Of a stretch of DNA of 64,000 nt, positions 37,201-45,069 are shown piece after piece. Made by a program: the position numbers and the translations under genes. Positions within the stretch are counted from its first letter, which is position 1; each line of letters opens with the position of its first letter. The notes below the pieces were generated by a model that was given only the letters and a program-made list of their open reading frames with translations, had not been told where the DNA came from and made no database searches. The DNA comes from Fontimonas thermophila (lineage in GTDB: Bacteria > Pseudomonadota > Gammaproteobacteria > Nevskiales > Nevskiaceae): contig NZ_FOOC01000004.1 in the NCBI RefSeq assembly GCF_900113085.1, positions 143,124 through 207,123 of the forward strand. Direction: 5' to 3'.

Positions 37201-37382
37201 ACTCGCCATCAGTCGCGCCAAAACCGTCCACTCGTGCCGCTGTTTCAGCACTGGCGCGACTGGAGCCAGTGACCAGTAAGTCACGGTATCCGACCCGAAC
37301 GCTTCATCGCCAAGCTGCTTTCTTGGCCATGTACTGCAAGCGGTATGTCTTCGCCGGAGGCGGCGGCAGCGCGTTGGCGTGT

Positions 37383-38510
37383 TCAGTACGGATGTACGCG
37401 CGTGCGTTCGCGTCCGATCAGGATCGGAGTCGGGAGCGTGCGCTCGGGGATGTGCAGGCTGCGAGGGTAGACACTGAACTGCATGAGCCGCAGGCGCAGC
37501 CGCGCACCGACGGTAAAGCAGGGGACATCGTGATGCAGATGGGGCAGTTCGATGCTCAAAGGCTGCCCGGTGGCTTCGGTCCGCGCGGTGATGCGGACGA
37601 TCGGGCCTGCGCGGTGGACGGTCTGGATTTCTACCTGAATGCCCGGCGCCGTGTCATCGGCCAGCCGTAAATCGCCGGGGCGCACGTAAACATCGACCGG
37701 TCCGGATGGATGAATGCTGTCGTGCAAAACGGCGATGTCACGGTCTCCGATCCAGAGTCTGCGTCCGCGCAGCTCTGCAGCGATCACATTGGTTCCGCCG
37801 AGGAAGTCGAAGACGAAGGGTGTGCGCGGGTGCTCGTAGACCTGATCGACAGGGCCGACTTGCTCGATCGCGCCGCCATTCATGATGACGATGCGGTCGG
37901 CGAGCTCCAGGGCTTCCTCTTGGTCGTGGGTGACAAAGATTGTCGTGACGCCGGTTTTGTGGTGTAGATCGCGCAGCCATTGGCGCAAGTCCTTGCGCAC
38001 CTTGGCGTCGAGGGCGCCGAAAGGCTCGTCGAGCAGCAGGACGCGCGGGTCGATCGCCAGGGCACGGGCCAGCGCGACGCGCTGACGCTGGCCGCCGGAC
38101 AGTTGCGAGGGGAAACGCTGTTCGAGTCCGGACAACTGCACCAGATCCAGCAACTCCAGTACCCGTGCGCGGATCGCCGATGTCGACGGGCGTTGATTGC
38201 GCGGCCGGATCCGCAGCCCGAAGGCGATGTTCTCGAACACGGTCATGTGCTTGAACAGCGCATAGTGCTGGAATACGAAACCGATGCGCCGTTCCCGCAC
38301 CGGATGCCTGGCCATGTCCACGCCACCGAACAAAATCTGGCCGTGATCGGGAAACTCCAGTCCGGCGATTACGCGCAGCAACGTGGTCTTGCCGGACCCG
38401 GAGGGACCGAGCAGGGCGATCAGCTCGCCAGAGGCGATGTCCAGATCGATGCCTCCGAGTGCGATGAACGGCCCAAAATGTTTGTGGACGTTGCGAATAC
38501 GGATATCCAT
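37383..38510 (-). CDS. cysA: sulfate/thiosulfate ABC transporter ATP-binding protein
   Basis: CysA drives sulfate uptake with the CysT/CysW permeases. The 375-residue ATPase has Walker [17 protein letters not shown], the ABC signature [16 protein letters not shown], Walker [13 protein letters not shown], the switch His in [16 protein letters not shown], and a C-terminal TOBE-like regulatory domain (about 240-360). ATG 38510 has AGGA seven bases upstream. It is the last gene of a leftward operon: porin, sulfate-binding protein, cysT, cysW, cysA. Confidence 0.95.
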   Translation of the reverse strand: MDIRIRNVHKHFGPFIALGGIDLDIASGELIALLGPSGSGKTTLLRVIAGLEFPDHGQILFGGVDMARHPVRERRIGFVFQHYALFKHMTVFENIAFGLRIRPRNQRPSTSAIRARVLELLDLVQLSGLEQRFPSQLSGGQRQRVALARALAIDPRVLLLDEPFGALDAKVRKDLRQWLRDLHHKTGVTTIFVTHDQEEALELADRIVIMNGGAIEQVGPVDQVYEHPRTPFVFDFLGGTNVIAAELRGRRLWIGDRDIAVLHDSIHPSGPVDVYVRPGDLRLADDTAPGIQVEIQTVHRAGPIVRITARTEATGQPLSIELPHLHHDVPCFTVGARLRLRLMQFSVYPRSLHIPERTLPTPILIGRERTRVHPY

Positions 38511-38563
38511 GAATTTGTCCTGACGATGATGGGTCGGCGTCGTGAAAACGGGCTTATGGCGGT

Positions 38564-39487
38564 TCAGTGACGGCGGGTAGCGGCGAGCTGATCGGCATGC
38601 CGCCATTCGAGCCAGGCTTTGACACCCAGCGTCAGCAGTGCGAGCAGTGCCAGCAACGAGGCCACGGCGAAGGCGGCCGAGAACTGGTACTCGTTGTAGA
38701 GGATCTCGACGTGCAGCGGCATGGTGTTGGTCTGGCCGCGGATGTGGCCGGAGATCACGCTGACTGCGCCGAATTCGCCCATCGCGCGCGCATTGCATAA
38801 CAGCACGCCGTAGAGCAGGCCCCAGCGGATGTTGGGCAGGGTCACGTGCCAGAAGGTCTGCCAGCCCGAAGCGCCGAGCGACAGGGCCGCCTGTTCATAC
38901 TCGGTACCTTGTTCCTGCATCAGCGGGATCAGCTCGCGCGCAATGAACGGGAAGGTGACGAAGATCGTCGCCAGCACGATGCCCGGCACCGCGAATGCGA
39001 CCTTGATGCCGTGATCCATCAGCCATGGGCCGGCCCACCCGTGCGCGCCGAAGATCAGGATGTAGATCAGGCCGGCAACCACTGGCGATACCGAGAACGG
39101 CAAATCGATCAGCGTGATCAATAACGACTTGCCGCGGAACTCGAATTTGGCGATGGCCCATGCGGCGGCAAGGCCGAAGATCAGGTTCGCCGTCACGGCG
39201 ATCGCGGCTGTCAGCAGCGTCAGCCGGATCGCGGCCAGGGCGTCTGGTTCGGTCAGTGCCGCGAGGTAGGCCGACCAGCCGTTGCGCAGGGCCTCGACGA
39301 ACACCGTGACGAGCGGCAGCAGCAAAAAACCGAGCAGGAACAGCAGGGCGACGAGGATGAGGCTCCAGCGCACCCAGGCGGGTTCGGTGATGGCACTGTT
39401 GCGCTCGATCAGCGGTGCTGGGTGGTGCTGGATTCCTGGCGGTGAGGGCGGCGGGCTTTGCGGTAGCCCATCGGACACGGTGTTCAT
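38564..39487 (-). CDS. cysW: sulfate ABC transporter permease CysW
   Basis: The 307-residue inner-membrane permease has about six helices and the EAA-like coupling motif [20 protein letters not shown], which contacts CysA. The CysW assignment rests on the cytoplasmic loop wording ([20 protein letters not shown]) and on its order after CysT. The N-terminal 35 residues are a Pro-rich extension. Its start overlaps the cysT stop (ATGA). The cysA gene follows 53 bases later. Confidence 0.93.
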   Translation of the reverse strand: MNTVSDGLPQSPPPSPPGIQHHPAPLIERNSAITEPAWVRWSLILVALLFLLGFLLLPLVTVFVEALRNGWSAYLAALTEPDALAAIRLTLLTAAIAVTANLIFGLAAAWAIAKFEFRGKSLLITLIDLPFSVSPVVAGLIYILIFGAHGWAGPWLMDHGIKVAFAVPGIVLATIFVTFPFIARELIPLMQEQGTEYEQAALSLGASGWQTFWHVTLPNIRWGLLYGVLLCNARAMGEFGAVSVISGHIRGQTNTMPLHVEILYNEYQFSAAFAVASLLALLALLTLGVKAWLEWRHADQLAATRRH

Positions 39488-40362
39488 GGTTTACCCCCAT
39501 GGCGCCGGCGTGCCCAGGCCTGCAAGGCATTGATCACCAGCAGCAGGAAAAACGACAGGATCAGCATGGCCGTCGCGACCGCGGTGGCACCGGCGTAGTC
39601 GAATTCCTCGAGCTTGATGATGATCAAAAGCGGCGCGATTTCCGAAACCATCGGCAGATTGCCGGCGATGAAGATCACCGAGCCGTATTCACCGACCGCA
39701 CGGGCGAAGGCCAGGGCATAACCGGTCAGCACCGCGGGCAGCACCGTCGGCAGGATCACGCGGGTGATCGTTTGCCAGCGGTTGGCGCCGAGCGAGGCGG
39801 CTGCTTCTTCCAGTTCCTGTTCGGCGTCCTGCAGTACGGGCTGTACGGTGCGCACGACGAAGGGCAGGCCGATGAACGTGCAGGCGACGATCACGCCCAG
39901 CGGTGTGTAGGCGACCTTAATCCCCAGAGGTTCGAGGTACTGACCGATCCAGCCGTTACCGGCGTACAACGCGGTGAGGGCGATACCGGCCACGGCTGTC
40001 GGTAGTGCAAACGGCAGGTCGATGATCGCATCGAAGAAGCGCTTGCCCGGGAACGTGTAGCGCACGAACACCCAGGCGATGAGGGTGCCGAACACGGCGT
40101 TGATCGTGGCCCCGATCAATGCCGCACCGAAGGACAGTTTCAGTGCCGCGAGTACGCGCGGCGTGCTGATGATCGCCCATATACCCTCAAGACCAAGACC
40201 CGCCGATTTGTAAAACACGCCGGCGAGCGGGATCAGCACGATCAGGCTCAGATACAGCAAGGTGTAGCCGAGCGTCAGGCCGAAGCCGGGGATCACCGAC
40301 CTGCGGGCCGACGTGCGGGCGATGCGGGGGGTGTGCCCCTGTGCAAAGACGGTTGGGCTCAT
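39484..40362 (-). CDS. cysT: sulfate ABC transporter permease CysT
   Basis: The 292-residue permease (also called CysU) has about six membrane helices and the coupling motif [20 protein letters not shown]. The [20 protein letters not shown] and [19 protein letters not shown] segments are typical of CysT. Its stop overlaps the cysW start by 4 bases and its start lies 10 bases after the sulfate-binding protein gene, so the genes form one transcript. Confidence 0.94.
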   Translation of the reverse strand: MSPTVFAQGHTPRIARTSARRSVIPGFGLTLGYTLLYLSLIVLIPLAGVFYKSAGLGLEGIWAIISTPRVLAALKLSFGAALIGATINAVFGTLIAWVFVRYTFPGKRFFDAIIDLPFALPTAVAGIALTALYAGNGWIGQYLEPLGIKVAYTPLGVIVACTFIGLPFVVRTVQPVLQDAEQELEEAAASLGANRWQTITRVILPTVLPAVLTGYALAFARAVGEYGSVIFIAGNLPMVSEIAPLLIIIKLEEFDYAGATAVATAMLILSFFLLLVINALQAWARRRHGGKP

Positions 40363-40372
40363 CGGGGTGCCT

Positions 40373-41374
40373 TCAACGCTGGCTGTAGATCTGATCGAAC
40401 ACGCCGCCGTCCGAGAAATGCGTCTGCTGCGCCTTGGCCCAGCCGCCGAAGTCGGCGATCGTCACCAGCGGAATCTTGGGGAAGTCGCCGGCGTGCTTTG
40501 CGGCCACTACCGGATCGACCGGACGGTAGTGGTTCTGGGCGATGATCTCCTGCGCCTCTGGCGTGTACAGATACTTGAGGTACGCCTCGGCCAGCTTGCG
40601 CGTGCCTTTCTTGTCGACGTTCTTGTCGACGATGGCGACCGGCGGTTCGGCGAGGATCGAGATCGACGGCGCGACGATCTCGAACTTGTCGGCGCCGAAC
40701 TCCTCGAGCGCGAGAAATGCCTCATTCTCCCAGGCAAGCAACACATCGCCGATACCGCGCTGCACGAAGGTCGTGGTCGCGCCGCGGGCACCGGTGTCGA
40801 GCACGGGCACATTCTTGAACAGCGCCTCGATGTACTCGCGCGCCTTGGTATCGTCGCCGCCGTTCTTCTTCAGCGCGTACGCATAGGCCGCGAGGTAGTT
40901 CCAGCGCGCGCCGCCCGAGGTCTTCGGGTTTGGCGTGACCACACGGACGCCGGGTTTGACCAGGTCATCCCAATCCTTGATTTGCTTGGGATTGCCCTTG
41001 CGCACCAGGAAGACGATCGTCGAGGTGTAGGGCGACGAGTTGTTCGGCAGGCGCGACTGCCAGTTGGCCGGCAGGAGTTTGGCATTCGCGGCGATGGCGT
41101 CGATGTCGGCGGCCAGCGCCAGCGTCACCACATCGGCGTCGAGGCCGTCGATGACGGCGCGGGCCTGCTTGCCCGAGCCGCCGTGCGACTGCTGGATCGT
41201 CACCGTGTCGCCGGTTTTTGCCTTGTAGTCGGCGGCGAAACTCGTGTTGATGGCCTTGTACAGCTCGCGCGTCGGATCGTACGAGACGTTGAGCAGGCTG
41301 TACGAAGCGGCGTGCGCGGACAGCGGCAGCGCAATCGCCGCGGTCAGCGTCAGGAGCAAGGTTTTCTTGAGCAT
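40373..41374 (-). CDS. sbp: periplasmic sulfate-binding protein
   Basis: The 333-residue protein has a cleavable signal peptide ([20 protein letters not shown], cut near HA-AS), then the family pattern [35 protein letters not shown] and [20 protein letters not shown]-like text (here [19 protein letters not shown]), the anion-binding loops of Sbp/CysP. It delivers sulfate or thiosulfate to CysTWA encoded immediately downstream. The gap to the upstream porin gene is only 27 bases. Confidence 0.95.
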   Translation of the reverse strand: MLKKTLLLTLTAAIALPLSAHAASYSLLNVSYDPTRELYKAINTSFAADYKAKTGDTVTIQQSHGGSGKQARAVIDGLDADVVTLALAADIDAIAANAKLLPANWQSRLPNNSSPYTSTIVFLVRKGNPKQIKDWDDLVKPGVRVVTPNPKTSGGARWNYLAAYAYALKKNGGDDTKAREYIEALFKNVPVLDTGARGATTTFVQRGIGDVLLAWENEAFLALEEFGADKFEIVAPSISILAEPPVAIVDKNVDKKGTRKLAEAYLKYLYTPEAQEIIAQNHYRPVDPVVAAKHAGDFPKIPLVTIADFGGWAKAQQTHFSDGGVFDQIYSQR

Positions 41375-41401
41375 GATGAGTTCCTCGATGATGCGTTCGC
41401 G

Positions 41402-42733
41402 TCAGAATGCGATCTGGAAGCGGGAGAACAGCAGCTTCTCGTCCTCGCGGTCGGCGCCGCTCGCGGCGCCGCCATCGAAGCCGGTCTGCGAATACGTCAG
41501 GGCAATCTTCAGGTTGCCAAGCGGATACCAGTTGACGCCGGTGGCCCAGGTTCTTGCCTTGCTGGCCGATTGGGTCGGGTCCGCGTAGAGCGGGAACGCG
41601 TCGTTGTCGACGTCGAGCTCGCCGTAGCGTGCGACCAGTTCCCAGGCGCCGGCGCCGCCCTGGGTGATCGGACGCTTTGGCTTGGTGAGGCCGGCATAGC
41701 TGGCGTCCTCGCTGGTCAGCAAGTAGTTGCCGACCACTTGCCATGCCGTGTTGTCGAGTTTCTCGTGATTGCTGCCGACCGCGACCTTTTGCTTGGCCAC
41801 GATGTACTCGGTGAGCAGGCCGAGGCCGTTGCGGTCGTAATAGGCCTGCGGGCTGACGCGCGTCTCGTCGCCGTCATAGCCGACCGTTGTCAGATAGCTG
41901 AAGAACGTGTTCTGGCCCGGCGTGCGGTACTTCACTGCATTGGCCGCCGCGCTGCCTTGCTTTTCGCCATGCGAGGCGCCGACGCCGAAGCCGAGCCCCT
42001 GGAAGAAGCCCGGGCTATTCTTGAAGGGCTCGGCGAACAGACGTGCCGCGACTTCCTTGCGGTTGTCGGTTTCCGGCTGCTGCGTGGCATCGCGGCCGTC
42101 CGGCGCGCCGTTGAAGACGCCGATGGCGTAGCTGAGCGTATTCGACAGCACCGCGCCGCCGAACTGCACGCCGTAGTCGCGATTCGGGCCGAGCTCGTTG
42201 GGCAGGCCGCGCTCGTTGAAGACCGTGGCGGCGCTGGCCTGCAGATTTTCGAGCACGACCGGCGCCTTGAACTTGCCGGCGCGGACGTAGAAAACCGGCG
42301 ACAGGCGCAGCTCGCCGTAGACGTCGGAGACCGTCGCGTTGTCCGGCGCGAAGTTTGGCTGGATGCGGAAGAACAGGGCCTTGCCCAGCGTCAGTTCAAA
42401 AGTCGGCTCGACGCGGCGCAGCAAAAAGCCATCGTGGGTGCGCGGCGCCCTGTCGTCGATGAACCAGCGGCCGTCGGCCTGCAACAGGCCGCGGAACTTG
42501 AATTCGTAGTCGCCCTGGGCCGACTGGATGCCGACGCCTTTCTCGTTGATTTTGATCGCGGGGGCCTCCCGGGCGTTGTTTGCGGCTTGTTCTTCGGCGA
42601 GTTCCAGTTTGCGCTCGAGAATGCGCAGGCGCTCTTCGAGGCTATCCGGGGTATCCGCAGCTGCTTGGGCTTGCGCAAGCATCGCAACCCCCAGCACTGC
42701 GAGGCCGGGGATGCTGGCGAATGGCACTTTCAT
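41402..42733 (-). CDS. OprO/OprP-type outer-membrane porin, probably for sulfate
   Basis: The 443-residue protein has a signal peptide (MKVPFASIPGLAVLGVAMLA, cut near AQA), a short coiled-coil segment (SLEERLRILERKLELAEEQA) and a beta-barrel region ending in the aromatic C-terminal Phe (LLFSRFQIAF) expected for outer-membrane insertion. It resembles phosphate-selective porins O and P (GLLQADGRWFIDD, FRIQPNFA, KFKAPVVLENLQ). Being the first gene of the sulfate operon, it most likely admits sulfate or sulfonates; this is an inference from context. A near-consensus sigma-54 promoter lies about 67 bases upstream. Confidence 0.88.
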   Translation of the reverse strand: MKVPFASIPGLAVLGVAMLAQAQAAADTPDSLEERLRILERKLELAEEQAANNAREAPAIKINEKGVGIQSAQGDYEFKFRGLLQADGRWFIDDRAPRTHDGFLLRRVEPTFELTLGKALFFRIQPNFAPDNATVSDVYGELRLSPVFYVRAGKFKAPVVLENLQASAATVFNERGLPNELGPNRDYGVQFGGAVLSNTLSYAIGVFNGAPDGRDATQQPETDNRKEVAARLFAEPFKNSPGFFQGLGFGVGASHGEKQGSAAANAVKYRTPGQNTFFSYLTTVGYDGDETRVSPQAYYDRNGLGLLTEYIVAKQKVAVGSNHEKLDNTAWQVVGNYLLTSEDASYAGLTKPKRPITQGGAGAWELVARYGELDVDNDAFPLYADPTQSASKARTWATGVNWYPLGNLKIALTYSQTGFDGGAASGADREDEKLLFSRFQIAF

Positions 42734-42799
42734 TTTGTTCTTCCTTGTTTCTGGAGGATTCGGGATCAGGCGACCGCGAGGCGGTCTGCCCCAGGAAGA

Positions 42800-42815
42800 A
42801 TCAGAATTCGTGCCA
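42800..42815 (-). promoter_or_regulatory. candidate sigma-54 (-24/-12) promoter of the porin-sbp-cysTWA operon
   Basis: On the minus strand the sequence TGGCACGAATTCTGAT has a perfect -24 element (TGGCACG) and, at the correct spacing, CTGAT at the -12 position, where the consensus is TTGCA. The expected start is about 55 bases before the porin ATG. The -12 GC reads GA, so the match is imperfect, but a sigma-54 activator gene lies directly opposite. Confidence 0.5.
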
Positions 42816-42831
42816 GTCGAGAAATATTCTA

Positions 42832-42844
42832 TAAAATATTGATT
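42832..42844 (-). promoter_or_regulatory. candidate IHF-binding site
   Basis: The minus strand reads AATCAATATTTTA, a full match to the IHF consensus WATCAANNNNTTR. It lies 17 bp upstream of the -24 box within an AT-rich block, the usual place for the IHF bend that brings an upstream activator to sigma-54 polymerase. Confidence 0.5.
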
Positions 42845-42867
42845 TTAAAATTAATATCTTAATCGCA

Positions 42868-42935
42868 CATCGATATGCGCATGAAAATTCGCCAAATATG
42901 ACGAATAATTCATCGATATTTGATGGGCGTCATAT
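42868..42935. promoter_or_regulatory. repeated elements, candidate activator-binding sites
   Basis: CATCGATAT occurs twice as a direct repeat (42868-42876 and 42911-42919), 43 bp apart, about four helical turns. ATATGACG (42896-42903) and CGTCATAT (42928-42935) form an inverted repeat ending at the ATG of the sigma-54 activator. Their distance of about 55-120 bp from the -24 box suits upstream activating sequences, and their position at the activator start would allow autoregulation. Confidence 0.45.
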
Positions 42936-44033
42936 ATGACGGATTTCGCGGATGAAACGCAGATGCTGCTGGCGCGTCTGCACGAGGTCGAGCGCCAGCG
43001 CGACGCGGCCGAGGCCGATCGCCAGATGCTGCTGGCGCGTCTGGGGCGCAGCAGTCTGTCCGAGCCGGTCATCGGCGCCGAACGGGGATTACGCCACGTC
43101 ATGGCGCGTGTCGAACAGGTCGCGCGCAGTGACGCGACGGTGTTGATTCTGGGCGAGACCGGCTCGGGAAAGGAGGTCATCGCCCGCACGATCCACGAAC
43201 GTTCGCGGCGGCATCAGGCTTCCTTCATCCGGGTCAACTGCGGTGCCGTGCCGCCGGAGCTGATCGACTCCGAATTGTTCGGTCACGAGAAAGGCAGCTT
43301 CACCGGAGCCGCGGGCTTGCGCCGTGGCTGGTTCGAGCGCGCCGACGGCGGCACCCTGTTTCTCGATGAAATCGGCGAGCTGGCGCCCGCCGTGCAGGTT
43401 CGCCTGCTGCGTGTGCTGCAAGACCATGTGGTGCAGCGTGTCGGTGGGGAGCGGGACATCCCGGTGGACGTGCGCGTGATCGCCGCGACGCATCGCGACT
43501 TGCCGGCGATGGTGCAGCAGGGTCGCTTCCGCGAGGATCTGTGGTATCGCCTGGCGGTATTTCCGGTGATTCTGCCGCCCTTGCGCGAGCGTTTGGAGGA
43601 TATTCCGGATCTCGCCCGTCATTTCGTACAGCGCGCCGCCCGGCGGCTCGGCGTGCCGGTGCCGCCCCTGCATGAGCAGGATATCGAGCGCCTGCGGGCC
43701 TACCGCTGGCCGGGCAATGTGCGCGAACTCGGTGCGGTGCTGGAGCGAGCAGTGATTCTCGGCGAGGGACGGCGGCTCGAGCTCGAGGCTGCGCTGGGGG
43801 GCGGCCATGCCGGTCACGATGCCGGCGCGCCAGCTTCTGCCGTTGCCCCGGCTGAAGACCGCATCGCTGCGCTCGACGAGGTCATCGCCGCACACCTGCG
43901 GCGCGCATTGCACGCAACCCGCGGACGCATCGATGGTCCACGCGGTGCCGCGCATCTGCTCGGACTGCATGCGAGTACGCTGCGCGCCAAGCTGCGCAAG
44001 TACGGAATCGAGCCGCGCGCGTTTCGCCGCTAG
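42936..44033 (+). CDS. sigma-54-dependent transcriptional activator (enhancer-binding protein)
   Basis: The 365-residue protein has only a short N-terminal coiled coil (about 40 residues, containing MLLARL twice), then the AAA+ domain: Walker A GETGSGKE (73-80), the sigma-54 contact loop as GSFTGA (120-125), Walker B GGTLFLDEIGEL and the arginine-finger region WYRLAVFPVILPPLRER. A Fis-type helix-turn-helix follows (AAHLLGLHASTLRAKLRKYG). With no receiver or GAF domain it resembles PspF- and SfnR-like activators that are controlled by level or by a partner. It is divergent from the sulfate operon and probably activates it. Confidence 0.92.
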   Translation: MTDFADETQMLLARLHEVERQRDAAEADRQMLLARLGRSSLSEPVIGAERGLRHVMARVEQVARSDATVLILGETGSGKEVIARTIHERSRRHQASFIRVNCGAVPPELIDSELFGHEKGSFTGAAGLRRGWFERADGGTLFLDEIGELAPAVQVRLLRVLQDHVVQRVGGERDIPVDVRVIAATHRDLPAMVQQGRFREDLWYRLAVFPVILPPLRERLEDIPDLARHFVQRAARRLGVPVPPLHEQDIERLRAYRWPGNVRELGAVLERAVILGEGRRLELEAALGGGHAGHDAGAPASAVAPAEDRIAALDEVIAAHLRRALHATRGRIDGPRGAAHLLGLHASTLRAKLRKYGIEPRAFRR

Positions 44034-44097
44034 ACGGATTTGTATTGAGCCAGAACCGATCGCGAAAGGCGCACGCTTGGTGCTGCCGTAGGCGGAC

Positions 44098-44526
44098 TTA
44101 CTGGGGCGTGATGATCACACCCGAATCGCGCTCGCTCGCCTCGCGTTCGCTCTCGGCGGCTTCTTTGCGTTCTTCACGGATCACGGTCTTGACGTCGGGA
44201 TTTTCGATGCCCGCCGAGGCACTGGTGTCTTCGACGCCTTCCATCCGCGCCAGCTTGTCTTGCTCGAAGTAAAGGGTGACGATGCGCTTGGACACCTTGC
44301 CGCGTGGCGACTTGTAGTAACCGACGTAATCCCAGCGGTCGGTGCGAAAAGGGCTTGCCGCGAGCGGAGTGCCGAGCAGATAAGTCACCTGCTCGCGCGT
44401 CATGCCGAGCTTGAGTTGATCGAGCTGTTTTTGCTCGATGACGTTGCCCTGGCGGGTCGGCAGTTTGTATACGAGCTGGCAGGCGGTGAGCAGGCCCGCG
44501 CACGCGAGGACGAGGAGAAGACGCAT
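44098..44526 (-). CDS. bamE: outer-membrane assembly lipoprotein BamE (OmlA)
   Basis: BamE is the small lipoprotein of the BAM complex that inserts beta-barrels in the outer membrane. The 142-residue precursor has a lipobox (LLTAC, Cys16) and the SmpA/OmlA core: QLDQLKLGMTREQVTYLLGT, RWDYVGYY and VTLYFEQDKLARMEG. After residue 110 it carries a charged tail (REERKEAAESEREASERDSG) longer than in the Escherichia coli protein. It is divergent from fur, a conserved gammaproteobacterial pair; the 60-base gap holds overlapping -10 elements. Confidence 0.93.
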   Translation of the reverse strand: MRLLLVLACAGLLTACQLVYKLPTRQGNVIEQKQLDQLKLGMTREQVTYLLGTPLAASPFRTDRWDYVGYYKSPRGKVSKRIVTLYFEQDKLARMEGVEDTSASAGIENPDVKTVIREERKEAAESEREASERDSGVIITPQ

Positions 44527-44530
44527 GGGT

Positions 44531-44559
44531 TTGCCCGATCGGAAAGAGCGAGGATAATA
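44531..44559. promoter_or_regulatory. divergent fur/bamE promoters with overlapping -10 elements
   Basis: For fur, TTGCCC (44531-44536) and GATAAT (44553-44558) are 16 bases apart, giving a leader of about 20 bases. For bamE the minus strand reads TATTAT (44559-44554) as a -10 box, overlapping the fur -10; its -35 is weak. A partial Fur-box half (GATAAT) is present but no full site. Confidence 0.4.
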
Positions 44560-44586
44560 GCCGAAACCATTTTGCTGGACGTCGCC

Positions 44587-45003
44587 GTGGAAACCTCCGA
44601 TCTTCGCAATGCCGGTCTGAAAGTCACGCTGCCGAGACTCAAGATCCTCGAGCTGCTGGAAACCAGCGAGCGCCGGCACATGTCGGCAGAAGAGATTTAT
44701 CGCCGGTTGATCGAGCTCAACGAGGATGTGGGGCTTGCCACCGTTTATCGTGTGCTGACCCAGTTCGAGGCCGCCGGTCTGGTGCGCCGCCATCATTTCG
44801 AAGGCGGCTCAGCGGTGTTCGAGCTCGAGCGTGGCCACCATCACGACCATATGGTCGATGTCGAGAGCGGCAAGGTCATCGAGTTCGTCAGCGAGGAAAT
44901 CGAGCAGCTGCAGCGGCAGATCGCCGACAAACACGGCTATGTCGTCACCGACCATAGCCTGGTCCTATACGTCAAGCCCAAGCGCAATAACCATAATCCT
45001 TGA
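44587..45003 (+). CDS. fur: ferric uptake regulator Fur
   Basis: Fur represses iron-acquisition genes when loaded with iron. The 138-residue product has the winged helix (GLKVTLPRLKILELLE, EEIYRRLIELNEDVGLATVY, RVLTQFEAAGLVRRHHFEGG) and the metal site GHHHDHMVDVESGKVIEF, but lacks the C-terminal CXXC structural zinc pair of the Escherichia coli protein. The start is GTG at 44587, giving VETSDLRNAGLKVT, which aligns with the usual METxDLR start. It is convergent with recN. Confidence 0.94.
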   Translation: METSDLRNAGLKVTLPRLKILELLETSERRHMSAEEIYRRLIELNEDVGLATVYRVLTQFEAAGLVRRHHFEGGSAVFELERGHHHDHMVDVESGKVIEFVSEEIEQLQRQIADKHGYVVTDHSLVLYVKPKRNNHNP

Positions 45004-45010
45004 GCGAGAG

Positions 45011-45069
45011 CCCCACCGCGCCCTTTCCTCCGGGTCCGAGGTGATCCGGAGTCACCGGCGCGGCTGGGG
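45011..45069. terminator. nested dyads between convergent fur and recN
   Basis: CCCCACCGCGCC (45011-45022) pairs with GGCGCGGCTGGGG (45057-45069) with one bulge, and inside it CTCCGG (45028-45033) pairs with CCGGAG (45046-45051). This fills the gap between the two stop codons and could end both transcripts. No T-run follows, so it is not a textbook intrinsic terminator. Confidence 0.4.

Noticed and set aside
36641-37382. Genomic island or prophage attachment at the tRNA-Met 3' end
   Set aside because: No integrase gene and no repeated copy of the tRNA end was seen; the only accessory content is the small DUF pair, and cysA follows at once.
36783-37670. A 295-codon plus-strand open frame after the tRNA gene
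   Set aside because: It runs into the 3' end of cysA in antisense, is low in hydrophobic residues and shows no domain; the minus-strand DUF2283 reading is better supported.
40313-42862. An 849-codon plus-strand open frame opposite sbp and the porin gene
   Set aside because: It mirrors the codon pattern of two convincing genes on the other strand and has no recognisable motif.
44527-44586. Fur box autoregulating fur
   Set aside because: Only one GATAAT unit is present; the 19-bp palindrome or three-hexamer pattern is missing.
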